This document shows, piece by piece, positions 22,958 to 36,130 of a stretch of 64,000 bases of DNA (position 1 is its first letter; every line of letters begins with the position of its first letter). The DNA lies in assembly GCA_022578605.1 (NCBI GenBank), contig MU394076.1, forward strand, positions 434,001-498,000, written 5' to 3'. The DNA is from Camillea tinctor. Taxonomy: Eukaryota > Ascomycota > Sordariomycetes > Xylariales > Xylariaceae. The notes under the pieces were generated by a model. It saw only the letters and a list, made by a program, of their open reading frames with translations, made no database searches and had not been told where the DNA came from. The position numbers and the translations under genes are program-made.

Positions 22958-25900
22958 ACTAACGGATACTGCAAACCTGGCCGCCTAATGTCTCCTTACT
23001 GCGCCTGTGCGCGACATTAGCTGAGATAAACGATCTTCTAGAATCATACAATTTGCTTTGACTTTAGACGGTTGTTGACTACCGTGGACTAGAGTGGATT
23101 CTACATGAGTTACATCTCACGCACATTCCTGGCATCGCGGTTTTGGCTAAGTGCGCCGTCGATGCTGGGCTGTTCGGCGCGCCTTGATAATATCGAGCCG
23201 GCAGTCCCGTGCAGGGTTGGCCTGAGATTAGAGGTGGTCCCTGCGACCGAGAGGCATTTTTTTCAGAACCAAGAAGTCTGATCTGGAGGCACGAAATGCG
23301 ATCTGGAGATTGTAGGGTGGGTTTACCTAGTAAGGTAGATGAATGAGAGGGAAAGAGAGAGCAATGAATTACCTTCTACCCCTCGAGGTTCTGCTTCTCA
23401 CTTGTACCTAGCTGACACAGGTTTCACTTGAATGCAAAGCCGCATAAGTACCTAGGTAGAGTGCAACAACCAAGTTGTTAGCGACGATGTCCGCTGAAGA
23501 TAGATAGAGTAATGCATAAGCATGCGCGGCATAGACGGGGGGACATGAGGGGTAGGATGTAGGACGGACTATCGTGAAGGCGTCGATAGTTTGAGCATGC
23601 TACAGAGTAGATATCGCAAGTAACGCCCGTAAGTTGTCATCTCCGTATATACCTACATAGTAGGTAGCTGTAGCGGGTTACACACATTACTTACATAGGT
23701 CTACCGAAGTTGGCGACAAAGGAGGTGAACAAGTGCTCCATGCATTTTACCTGATGTTCTCCACATATCTTCCACAATGAAACCACCCGCCTGGCTGATC
23801 CCGGGCAATCTACATAAACAAGTTGTGTATGGGCTAGATCGATTTCATAGGCTAAGGATTCGTTGGCCAGTGACAGTGGCTTAGATGAGTCTCAGACAAG
23901 CAAAAAGGCGAGGCACGTTGTGATATTCGTGACGCTCGGCCATCATATGTTTGCATCCGTGTGCCGGTGCCTGAAAAGAATTGCGCTCTAGCCTCGTGCC
24001 GTTATTAAACAATCGATACCTGCAAGTCATATATATACGGTGGATCATTACAGAATGAATCGGCAGAACGATATACGGCGAAAGACACCAAGAAGAAAAA
24101 AAGGAGACCAGTGGGTGGAGATGAAATGTACATCTGCAGTCCGGGGTTAAGACAAGCTAGGCAAAACTACCATAGCTAGCTATGTAGGGTTTCGGATCAT
24201 GGTAGTAATAGCTGCTACTGTATCCATGGCAATTGACGTAGCCAAGCCAAGCAAGGCAGGTACTTCGACATAGAAAACAACAATAGCTAGATTCATGAGG
24301 GTTCATAAAAACTGAACACTCTACTGTGGTTTCCTGGGTGACTTTAGAATTGCGTCTGTATTAGTGACTTATGGCTCTAAAGGAGAGGGAACAGCAAAAG
24401 AAAGTCTAGAGGGGCGAAAAAGACACTCGTCCACCTCAGGGTCCACAAAGTAAACAACATCGGATGACGATGGAATATGGTAGCTAGGGAGCTAATAATA
24501 AGAAAAAAAATAAAGTAGATGGCAATAGAGAACCTTACACAGAGACGGGCCAGTACACCAGAGTCACCTGCAGGTTGGCTGAAGGGGGTGATGTTTGTGA
24601 GAGAATGTAGGTATGTTGGACCGAAATGTGGTGGTACCAGCTGCTTGTTTCCTTTCGATATAGCTTGCTTGATCAGCTTGGAGGTGTGAGGTAGCGAGTC
24701 TTGATTTGCGACCGCTCTATGCTGCACCGTTCATTGGATCATGGGTTGGAGCACTCTGACGGTAGCTGAGGCGGCAAACATCAGCTCTGCCTTGGTACAA
24801 ATACAGCACAGCATGGGCAACTATGTAGTAGCAGCAGATATAACACAGCACAGCGCCCATGTGACGGAGCCAGCCAATTGTCTATAGCGGCACGGTTCCT
24901 CAACGTCTCCCCCCAATACTTTATATTAACAGGAGCGGCTCGAAGGCTGTCAGCCACAACCGTGAGACCTGTTTTCACCGAGATGGCTGTCACGAACAAA
25001 TAGAGGGGGAGGGGGGCAACACGAGAGATCTTGCAAACGGTGCTAAATGCGAGATATGACAGAAAGCCGAATACCTGCAAGCTTAGCTCTATTAGATTGA
25101 CATAGAATAGGTACATGGAGTATAGGTAAGTTACAGATAATAACCTTTTGCCAAGACAGGGGGAAACTTGTGTCTTATACAAGCCCCTATAGTGTTATAA
25201 TAATAAGAGAAGGGACTCGGATAAGTAGGTAGTAGTTTATGAGATGAGGCGATAGTCCGAGACCTAAATATGGGGGGTATTTTCAAGGTTCTTTATAGAG
25301 TTACATAGGGATAAGATGTCCATATTACCCTTTTTTTTCTTTCTTTCTTTTATTCATTAGACTGCCAATGTTGTATGTCATGATCGATAGTCGCACATGG
25401 CCACGAGCCTCTTTCGTTTTCCGAAGCGGTACTTGTGCACATATTCATAAGGCCAAAACCGGAGTAACGGGAGAGCCGGAAATCGTTGCCGAGCTGTCTA
25501 GAGAGATGCTGCCGCGGCCTGCCGTGATGTTACCCAGGCCCTGGAGATCGGCAAGACTGAGAACAAACATCACAAAAGAAAGAACTACGATCTGTCTCTG
25601 AAGGTATTGACGGTGTAGTTTAATAATCGGGAAATCAATAAATCAAGAAATGCCTACCTGCACTAGCTGAGTGCAATGTGGTGTAGTACGCACACGATAA
25701 GTAGCAACAAGTCGGATGAAATCACCGATGAGACGTAATAAGGCGCCATCCTGCACCCTGTACGTTATGTATGTATGTATATGAGTATGTACCAGGTTTG
25801 ATACGTATGCAATGTTAAGCTCTAGGATCAGGATCCGTGTCGACCTGGGCGGAGGGAGTAGCGGAGGTTTTAAGTATTTTTCCTGTGGTTTGGAGCTCTT

Positions 25901-27104
25901 CGGTTCCAGTCTCTGCAAGATCCAAGGCGATCTTAGTTATGGGATGAAAGATAAAATTCCACAACAAACTTAACTTATACACTAAACCCGGATATGCCGA
26001 ACAGCGACTGGAGCTTTGGAAGAGTCTGGACAATATGATTGAGTTAAAGAAAGGAGTGCAAGTATAGAGTGTATAGCTAGTAGTAAGTGTGTACAGTTGT
26101 AAGTGTAGTATCAATGTCCACTATGTATGTTACATACATATGTATTTTGGTACTCCAGGGGGGAGGAGAACTTGGTAGCGCACACAACAGGCCTTATTCA
26201 GTTGCATGTCTTTGCGTGTCTTATTGGCCAATAAAAGAGGAGTACAAGTCTCAAGGTGAGATGGCGCTAAGGTCATGTTCGATCCGTCCAAGCCCTCTGC
26301 AGCAGACTGGAGGAGCCGCTGGGAGGGATGGAGAAACTAACGCTCGCGCCTGGTCTGGCATCTGAATGGACAGGCGGCGAAGCAAACCCACACACATTGT
26401 GTAATGAATTCATTGTCAGGACAAACTATTTTTTAAACAAAAAAAATAAGGTAGAGAGATCCAAGAGCATGGATAGGCTACCGTACTAGCGTAGTAGTTT
26501 AGGCATGTACATACATAGTACATAACCCAGATAGGTTATACATACTAGCATGTAGGTCTCGGAGAAGTTGAGAGAACATTCTCACTTACATGTATGTTAT
26601 AAAAAGGTACTTTAACAAAACATCAATTTAACCTACTCGACTATTTACCTGCCTATTACTTATAAACCTTAAACAAAAATTAAATAACTGGATTGAACTG
26701 TGACCTACCCATCAATGTATACGACTCCCTACTTACACTACTAAAATACAACTAAGTAAAACTACTGACTAATATTTCAACCACCGCCGAGAGACATACT
26801 ACACTATAAGTTACTAAATCCTGCTAGAAATCATTGTACGGGACTGATGAGATCTGTTCCATGGTACTATAGCACATCATGCCTGGTAACGACTCAGTAA
26901 CGGATTCCCATCATACGTAGGTAATATACATAGGTACTTCGCCCACCGACATAGTGTTGGAGCAGGTGTTATAGGTAAGCACTTACTTACCGACTCTTTC
27001 TCCTTGTACATAGGTTACATACCTAGATAGGTAGTCCTACATACATCTCTATATCGTGTATAGGAGATTACGAATGTATGCAACTACAGGTTTAAGGAGT
27101 AAGT

Positions 27105-27140
27105 GCACAGGGCAAGGCACAGGGCAAGTCACAGGGCAGA
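27105..27140. repeat. 12-bp tandem repeat (GCACAGGGCAAG)
   Basis: Three head-to-tail copies of GCACAGGGCAAG are seen; the first two are identical and the third differs at its two end bases. Confidence 0.8.
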
Positions 27141-28672
27141 GTGACGTGCGCGTAGGATGATATATATACGGAGTATATGCATGTATGTAATATATAAGAT
27201 GTACATATAGTAACTAGGTGGGCTATGACAGCCTTAACAATTCCACGAATTAGAAACCCTGGTAGACAAATGGAAAGAGTTTATGTCGAAACAAGACAAG
27301 AAAAACTGAGAAGGAAGAGAAAGAAAGAAAGAAAAAAAGCCTAGAGCGAGGACGAAGAAAGAAAAACCAAAAGAAAAGAAAGTTGGGTTGTTTTCTGTTT
27401 AGCGTTCAGGGACGAGCTTCAAGTCCTTGCAGCGCTAAACCTACCATGTTGCACTAACTGGCCTGGTCACATTACAGGGCGCTACAGCAGGTCATTGTGG
27501 ACCCGGTCCTTGGCGTCCGGCGGCTTCTTCAGGCTCGAAGGTACTTGCAATCTCACCGTTCGATCAGCGTTGAGCTTGTTGCTACGCTCTATCTGAGATG
27601 AGTAGAGGTACTTAGCAGTTCGTGCCGCTTAGAGTACTGAACACCGTACCTATGTAGACACTCCCCGGTTTGTTGATTTTTCTTTTTTTCTTTTCGGCAC
27701 TAAAATCATTCTAGATCCAATCCATAAGCGGCAACTTATTATTGTTTTTTTTATGTTTATTTTTATTTTTTATCCCCAAGCTTGGACAACAAGCTTACTC
27801 CCTTTAAAGGTTATTATTATGCTATGCAATGCTGCCGTTCTATGTAGTTATATTCGTTTGACTGCTTCAGCTACCTTAATGCTCAGCAGCCAATTGCGAC
27901 TTCCTGGAGTTCTCTTCACCCTCGGTCAACTTCCTCTGTTTCTGCTTCATCCTTTTTTTTTTTTCTTTAAACTGGGTAATCGTGTTGAAAGCCAAACACC
28001 ATTGGCGCTGCGCAACAACTCAACTTTTGGAAGGCATATCCCACTTTAACTTCCAATTCCCTCTGCTATCTTTAACGGCGTGGAAGGAGCTAATTTAATT
28101 CCGCCCAGAAGAGAGAAAGCGCCCCTCTCTCTCCTTCTTTCTGATTGACTTGATTGACTGACTAACTGACCGTCTGCGTCTGTCTGTCTTGTCTTGTCTT
28201 GTCTTGCATCATCTTTAATACATACTCGTTGCGGTTGTTTTTGTTATTGTTGTTAATACTCTCTTCACTCTCACCCACCACATACCATTTACCACTACTA
28301 TACCTTGTTGAGTGAGTGTACTACAACAGATAGGAGAATATTCATCCATTCATCAGTCAATCTGCCCCCAATCCACGCAAAATACTAGACATCGTCACGC
28401 TGGGCCGCTTTCTTTACGACCGCCGACCTGAAAATAATACATCATACCACACAACACGCGCCAAAGACGAAAAAAGAAAGGGGAAAAAAGAGATAAAAAG
28501 TACAGATCTACTGGACATTCCTCAGACCGAATCAATACCACAACCTTTTGAAATTGCAATGTCTTGACGACGAACGATGGTCGCAAGAACGTCAGAGAGT
28601 GTTCAACCTATTTCCTCCCGCCTCTCTGTTGAAGGCTTTCCTTTCTCCTAAAAAAACACCCCGGCTTTCAAG

Positions 28673-31600
28673 ATGCAGACAATCCCCAGTGTAAGTAGTC
28701 TAACGCGTGCTGCCAAATGCCTAATCCATCCACACATCCCTCACTCCTCCCTTCCCCCCTCCACCCACACGCTGCACAATGCCTGTCAAAGTGCCCGCTT
28801 CGAGAGATGCGCCGCAGAGGGGCAACAATTAAGAAAGAACAAAAAAAAGGAAAAGAGATAAAAAAATATACACATGCATATACACACGCACACAACATAT
28901 GTGTGTGTAAGTTTTTTTTATTTTTTTCACTCAAAAGATTAATTCGGATACGGCCTCTACTTACACACTCAATCCCTATATTCTCATCCGTTACTTTCTC
29001 CCCCCCTCTCCCCTCAACACACCGGGATTTACCTGCACTGCTATGGTTTCGGCTTGCGGGTTGGCCTTGATTTACCGTACTTGTAGTAAATTTAACTAAC
29101 CCAATCCCAGCTCATTGGTGCCGGTTCTGCTGTTGCTGCGGCGTCAACGGGTCTTGTCTTTGGCCAGCTTGCCGATGGACAACCCTCCCCTCTGAGCCCG
29201 AACTCGAGCAAACACGAATCATCTCAGGACCACGAGTTTTTAAATGCCAATTTGTTCTTCCCCTCTCGGCCTGCCACGAGAAACTCTCTTGCTCCTGAAT
29301 CTTGGAATGACGATATCGTGCCACACCCTACCCATCAGCACCAACATCAGCACCAGCACTCGCACTCGCACCCGAACCCGCCCCTCAACCACAACTCGAC
29401 CCAACCACAATCACCACTACCACCACCACAACTGCAACCGCAACCTCAACTACAGCCACAACCACGATCCTCCCGTCGCCCCTCCAACATCCAAATAAGT
29501 CCTCCGAAATCTTCCTCTGCCCGGCATCCCTTTGGTAGGCAGGGTGATTTTACCATTTCTACGCCGATTACTGAGGGCCCCCGCGATTCTATTTCTTCCC
29601 ACAGTTCCTGGATGCGCAGATTATCCCTGCGACCACGATCCCAGCACGAGAGTATCAGGTCCAGTATTGGTCCTGATTCCCCTTCTATCTTTTCTCTCGG
29701 CTCTGCAGCACCCATATTATCTCCTTCCGGCCAAGCACGGCCTCAGCTACCGCCGAATAAACTCGTCAAGCGCGCTTCGGCCACTAATGGGGGAGACTCT
29801 GGCTTTTTAGCGAGGCGAGGGTCAAGGTCACAGGGGATATTGCGAAGACCAGCGACGAGCCACCAGAGATCTGCCACGCTGCACCAGCAAATCGAGGCAG
29901 AGACGGCCCCGACAGAGCCGAGTTTAACGGTTGACCAGCAGCAGCAGCGTCGGCCTCGGGCCCAGACACTGGCCCATCCACCACCGGTGCCGGTTCTTGG
30001 CACTGTCAGAAGCGAGTCCTCGACGTGGAAGTCGTTCTGGCACTCGCGGATATCTCGATTCTCGAGGCTTTCCCCCCTAAAAAGCAGCGACACCAGCGCC
30101 GCATCTGGTGGCAAACGGATTTGTATGGAACCGCAGCCTCGTCGGAGAGTTTATCTAGTGGCTCCCAGGTTGATTATAATGAAGACCTCGTTGCAGGTCC
30201 CAGAACATGCTCACCCAGAAGTAGACAGCCACCGCACAGAAAACGAGGCACGCCCGCATACTCCTGAAAAATCCCAAGTCACTCCAGACAGCACCCCTTC
30301 GAAGTCGCTCAGGCGCTCGATCTCGATGCATTTTAGCTCGCCCACGAATTGGATGCCAAAAACTGGCAGTCTCCGGCGCCGCAAGCGTGGTGACACTACA
30401 GGTGGAGGGACCCAGCGGCATACATCTGCGCCGACCACTGCAGATGCCGACTCGACCCAAGCTGATGACCGCACCCGCCCTACAAAGTCGTACCGCAGCC
30501 CTGAAGACGGCCACGCAGACTCTGATCTCTCTGCCATATTCCGGCCTCAGGAAGATCGACGTAGTTCCTCGTCTCCCATCCCTCCCTTATCCAGGATTTC
30601 CAGCTTTCACATCGACCGCTTTGGTGCATCTTCCGCCGCTAGTAACGGTCGATATGATGAGCCCATGATCAGCCCTACTTCACCTGCCCCTAGAGTCAGC
30701 TCGAACAATTCTCACACCCGCACACTAGAGCGTGCTTCTACAGTTGGCAGCTCTGAATACCATCCTGGCTACATCTCTGGTGACGAGGACGATACCGACT
30801 CCAAGACCGATACGCCCTTTGATTCTTTCCGCACCGTGGCATCGGTTGGCAGAAGAACCCTGGATAGTCCACTTGAGTGCATGTTCGACGAATCACCGCC
30901 CAGCACGGCAGGCAATAATACCAAACCGAAACGGTTATCTATCCAGGAGATACTTGGTCCCACGTATGACGGTGGAAATAAGATCATGGAAGAAGACGAA
31001 GGCCTCTCTACCCCCGTACGTGCAACCTACGAGGTTGCTAAAGTGCATTTCTCTAACCCCAGTGTTTCGGACGAGCACGATACCCGGCATCACCTTACCC
31101 CGGCCGACTTCGACTTCCCAAAGGACTATAGCCGGTTGTCTCTAGACGACGAAGATGATTTGGACTGGGCCAGGGATGACGATGTCGAGATATATAACCA
31201 CTTGTCCCCGCCCAGCTCCATGAACTCTCGGCGCGGTAGTCCCAGCCTTAGGATGGCGCTAGGCGACATTAGTGGCAATAAGAAGACCGATGTGCGTTTC
31301 GACGTTGCTAGTGAACGGCCACGGAGTACTCTCTTCGACTGGGCAGAGCCTCCTGCTCATGATAAGTACGACGGCGATGGTAGTTATTCGTACCGCCCAA
31401 AGACAGTTCATGGGAAGCAGGAACTCGATGTCAGAGGTGGACGTTCGGCTAATCGAAAGGGCCCTACCGCGGCCCATGTGAGAAGTCAAAGCGTTCCTAT
31501 CGTACCTGATCAGCCCGACACGAGCAAATCGACGGCAAAATTCGGAACGTGGGGCCTAAGCAAGAAGAACGTGAGCGAAGATTGGGACGATGATTTCGAG

Positions 31601-32536
31601 TTCGACGAAGAAGACGATCTAGACCCGCTCGCCGGCCAGAAGGACGAGAATGGGTTCTCGATGGTAGTTCCAGCGTCGATACAAGCAACCCAGCCCACAG
31701 TCAAGGCCCATTCAGGACAGATCCGCGAATTATCGCTGCTCGTTAATGATCTCAAGCGCCTCTATCGACTAGGCCGTGATATGGACATGCTCCACGGGCC
31801 ATCCACCAAGCTTTGGCAGGAAGCAGAGGGTATTATTGCATTAGCTTCCCCTGACGAAGAGGATCCTCCTGCCGATAACTCTGCCAACCCTGAGCCAGAC
31901 TTCGACGATGCCCGCTTCATCGATCAAGGCTTTGATGGTGCTTCACTTGACGATTTCGAGCATTCAAGGACCCCCGAGAGCCAGCGTAATATGGTAGTTC
32001 GGGATCGATCCTTCCCCAGGCGTCGGTCTGTATTCTCTCCAGAGGATGATATCTTCGGGACATGGGATCAAGTCGACGATGATGCAGCGCCCCGCAGTCC
32101 GAGAGCCCTTGAAAGTCCACTTGACGCAGTCGAGCCAAGATCTTCGAGTGTCGCTAGGTCTGTGATGGATTGCATGCAGTCGCAATGTGCCAGGTCCAAT
32201 GGAGAGGATGACAACAAACCTTCCAGCGGGAAAGTGAACTTCGATACCAACAGCCTGAAGGAACTCGTCAAAAGGGCAAGTGAACTGCGGGATGGCTTAT
32301 CAGACCTGGTCCGGAGAGCAGACCATATCGCCTCTAGTCCAGCAAAAACGCCAAAGCAGCATACCCGGTCAGATGGTAGCCCGGCCTTCACACGCGTCTT
32401 TGATTCGCCAGCGTCGAGTCCCGGCAAACGCATTCCTCAGAGCCACAGCGCCAGTTCCGTTATAAGTGGAAGCTCTATCAGCGCTTCCCCATCTAATGGG
32501 ATTAGTCAACGCATGCAGATGATGACCGTCAGTTAA
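28673..32536 (+). CDS. Large Ser/Pro-rich protein, possibly Byr4/Bfa1-like
   Basis: Exon 1 (28673-28690, reading MQTIPS) joins after a 420-bp intron to 29111-32536, giving 1147 residues. The frame is continuous back to the CCCAG acceptor, and the first residues after it (LIGAGSAVAAASTGLVFGQL) form a small hydrophobic segment. Then come a His/Gln/Pro-rich tract (about 81-125), long Ser/Arg-rich disordered regions with many SP sites, acidic patches, and a motif SEDWDDDFEFDEED near 826. A likely helical domain follows near 877-915 (IRELSLLVNDLKRLY, LWQEAEGIIALA), with a second helix (LKELVKRASELRDGL) near 1053. WDDDF motifs followed by this helix recall Byr4/Bfa1, the GAP scaffold controlling septation GTPase Spg1/Tem1, but I cannot confirm that by eye. 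No enzymatic motif is seen. The gene itself is secure; the function is open. Confidence 0.75.
29338..29466 (+). repeat. In-frame CAN-repeat coding for a His/Gln/Pro tract
   Basis: A run of CAC, CAG, CAA and CCA codons inside the large Ser/Pro-rich gene encodes alternating His-Gln, His-Ser and then Gln/Pro-rich sequence. The DNA is a degenerate CAN repeat, prone to length change. Confidence 0.7.
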
Positions 32537-35500
32537 GGGTCGTCCCTTTGGATTACCTGCTGTCTACCATTATCCTCGATAATCCATAAACTTATGTTCC
32601 TGGTGGAACTGTATATGTTAAGATAATCTCTTTGATTTCTGTCTCGCAGAGCTGGCACTGCATTCTTCGCTCCCCCCGTTTCTACTCGTGTAGGGGAGCG
32701 TGAATTTCTGTCAACATATCCCAAGACAATACTGTAATATGATACAAAGAGTGTTGCGTGCCGATGATACAGAGGATACTTGAACCGAGGACAACCTAGT
32801 TCCGGCATCTTTATGTGCTCATTGACAGTGGCAAATACTGGATACACTTTGGTGTTAGCCGCCCTTACACCAATCAAGCTGGCTGTTTTCCGTCTACATC
32901 TTCTAATGCCGTTCTGATATTCCGCACTGCCCCGATCGTCCAAGGATCACGATATACGCAACCTATAGACTTACGGAAGATAATGAATACGACTAATGAC
33001 CCTCACCTCCCCCCAAACGAAAACTTGCATGACTCGACGGTTTCCATGCTTCCAGGAACAATCGCATGAAGGGATTGCACATAGACGATGGTTATGGCTA
33101 AGGCAGCGTACGAACACCAGCCCCCGAAGATACGACGGGCATATTCTGTCCCTAGATCAGATGGGGGCACGCCTATGCCATGCCGCCCGTTCGAGCACGA
33201 TTTTATGTAACAACCTGGTCATGGCCGGGTTAGACGGAGCAAGAGCAATGAGAGTGGGCCCCAAGGCTCCTCTGGATGCTGGATGGGTTTCTCCTTAGTC
33301 CTCTTAATGAAATGGACGACTTACTGGGCTTCGTTGGCGCCTTTCGATACAACGAATACATCCCTCCCTAATGCGTTTCCAACCTACCTCTTCTACGATT
33401 GGGAGTAAATTGGCCGCACTTCAGTACAAAACAGAAAACGACGTTGACTTGGTTTATTGATCATTTTACTTCTTTCATCCCCCTTTTTTTATTTCTTGTT
33501 ATTTCTTCTCCTTTGTTTTACAGGCGAAAACATGGCATGGCGAAACATGGCAAAGGGGGGACTGGCATACGGTACATAGGGGAGTCACAATGCATTTGTA
33601 CAGGTAGACAGGGTTCTTTCTTATTTTTCTCCCTCGGTCTTGGGGTCTGGGGTTTTTAGGTTTCAGGACTATTCAAGGCCGGTTAGGTGAAGAGAAAACA
33701 AAAAGAAAGACCTAAAAAAGATGAAAATAAAAAACCCAGACGGTTCAGGCCGACCTGGTAACGTTTTGTCTCAAGTACATACAAAAACACCACCGTCTTC
33801 GCTTCTTACTCTCCCTTCTTAATGTGCTTTGTTTAATATCATAAATATATATTTAATGATGGGCTTAGGTGGGCTACATAAGGATGGAAGTTTTTAAAGG
33901 GAGGTTTTGTGATTTACACTCGAGATTGGACAACTAAATACTAGATTGAGACTTTGATTATACAACGCTTGCTCTACCAGACGCTTCCCTTGTGTCCCTC
34001 CCAATTCGGCAGTTTCGTGAATGATAACTCGTGGCTAATTAATTTTTATTATTATTATCATTTAGTTTATTCACTAGGCTAGCACTCGCGAAGGACTATG
34101 ATAATGATCTGCTGTAACTAACCAATCCTAGCATCACCTATATATGTATGTATACGTAAGGTCATGCTTCCGCATATGCTTACCTTACATTAGACAACCC
34201 TCTTTAGTTTTAAGGCTAGGTAAGTACTTAAGGCGGAGAGCAGCACGAGAGTTTATTTGCCTAGTATATAGGTAGCATACGGGCATCCACATAGAAGACG
34301 AGTGTTTCTGGTCCCAATATTTGAAAGGAAAGCAAGAACGTTTCGACTCATTATAAAACAGTTCAGTGTACCTATATTATCAAAGCCTCCACTGGTTCTC
34401 ACTAGGCGTTATCTTATATATAGCCCCAGCCCCTTCGACTACATTGCGATTAATCGATCCTTGCAGTATTAAGGGAAGAAAGCACTGCAGAGATCAAACA
34501 AGTAGATCAAAAAATAAGCACATATAAAAGGGAAAAGAAAGACTGGCGTGTTTGTTGGTTTCTCGGCACGTGCCGAGAGCGGTCTCGACAAGAAGCGGTC
34601 CAAGTACTTTTATACCTACATAATGGGAATGGGAAGAGGTTAGGTAAGGAGTTTGGCATGTGGCACGGGCGATCGGATGTCCATGAAAAAAAAAAACCCC
34701 CCCATTTGAAAAGAAAAGGGGTTGGAGAGCCGGGTAGATACAGTAGATAGATCAAATCAGGTTGAATGACGTTCATCGAATACTTAGGGTATTAATTAGG
34801 TAGGTAGTTATTTTAATAGTAGGTACATATTTACGTATCAATGTGTCCGTCTACCTATGTAAGTGCTGTAGTATGTACAACTGTATGTGCAACTACATAC
34901 TATGTAGTTAGAAAATAGGTGGTACACATGTACAGATCCGTACACAGCAGCGTATATCGACTCCGGCATATATGCCTAGAGGTACCCAGCTAGGCAAGTT
35001 ATTCTGGCCATAGCTTTTTGAGGAGAGAAGGAAATTACGTTGGCGGCTGGCAACTGGGGATTGATCAATCTCCAGCCGACAAGTTAGATTAGGTAGGTAC
35101 TACCTATGTCACGGTACACGCAATAACCATATTGTGCATGCAGGGCTCCTTAGGAAACAGAATAGAGTACAAGCATGAATCGTGCTATGGATTTAATCTA
35201 TTGATTTACATTACAATACACTGATGCAAATTTCAGATATGTATATGACATCGGCATAGGTATATAGCAATCCGGGGATACTATGTAAAGTACCTACCTA
35301 GGTATGTAGTAGTAGTAGGTAAGTACCAAATGGAATAACCTATGGATTTGTGAATGCAGATTAAAGTAATGGTAGGATAAATCAGTACCTAAGTACCTGA
35401 ACCTATGCATGTAGGTAAGGAGCCAGCAGGAACACGTCGTTGACCGCTTACTTACACTACATTAGGTACCTACCCACGATATTGTTGTTAAAGGCTACAT

Positions 35501-36130
35501 ACATATATATACGGTCTACACTACGCAGTACCGTCTTATATCAATCTAATGTAGGAAATATCAGAACATAAAATAAATTTATTGAATCATATGCATCCTC
35601 TCTCTCTCCTCTCATCAACCCCCGAATAAAGGGCGATGGGGCCAATTTGAATTAGAGTAGGTTGGTTTCTATAAGTTATTAGATAGTTTGATGATAGCGA
35701 AGTTGACAAGTCACGATGGTCACCAATCAGAAAAGGGGAAGGTTTGCCAAGCGATGGACCAATCAGAAAGAGTAAGTGGCCCGTGCATGGCGCGCCAGGT
35801 CAACAGCGAAGAGAGAAAGAGAAAAAAAAAAGATAGACTAAAGCGGGGAGGCAGCGCTGGCAAGAGCAAAGTCCCCTGTCAACAATTGACCCGTGCCTTT
35901 CCTTTTTGGGATGTTCACCTCCAAGGCCAAAAAGCTGCCCTGAGCTAAACTTCTTCTCCCTCTCTTTCTCTCTCTCCCTCCAAAACAATTCATCACACCA
36001 ACACACCGCTCCTCTTCCTCCTTCTTTTTACTTCTCAACAACCGCTGCCCTTTCTCGACATTCCATTCTTCGCTCATCCGGTGTATTCTCTTCCATATAC
36101 CATATTCCAGCTTAATCAACCAACGCCAAA
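32537..36130. other. 3.6 kb intergenic region upstream of beta-tubulin
   Basis: No gene is recognised. The left part holds the 3' UTR of the upstream gene. The middle is AT-rich, with one ACCTAGGT (35296) and many TACC/GGTA steps. The last 200 bases before the tubulin start are strongly C/T-rich (35948-36050), a common form of fungal core promoter and 5' UTR in highly expressed genes. Confidence 0.4.

Larger units (their letters stand above)
19581..28672. other. 9 kb gene-poor region between GCN20 and the next gene
   Basis: No confident gene is found in this longest gap. It holds a 10-bp tandem repeat (19820-19870) just upstream of GCN20, a 12-bp tandem repeat (27105-27140), one ACCTAGGT (23450) and a short protein-like ORF at 22826-22957. 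The last 500 bases are rich in C and T with TCTTG repeats (about 28180-28205), typical of a long 5' UTR for the gene starting at 28673. The ORF at 20787-21344 (minus) is Arg-rich and looks like a chance frame in a GC-richer patch. Confidence 0.4.

Noticed and set aside
24781..25182. 133-codon hydrophobic minus-strand ORF
   Set aside because: Leu/Tyr/Phe-rich text reflects AT-rich pyrimidine sequence; no consistent membrane-protein pattern or family.
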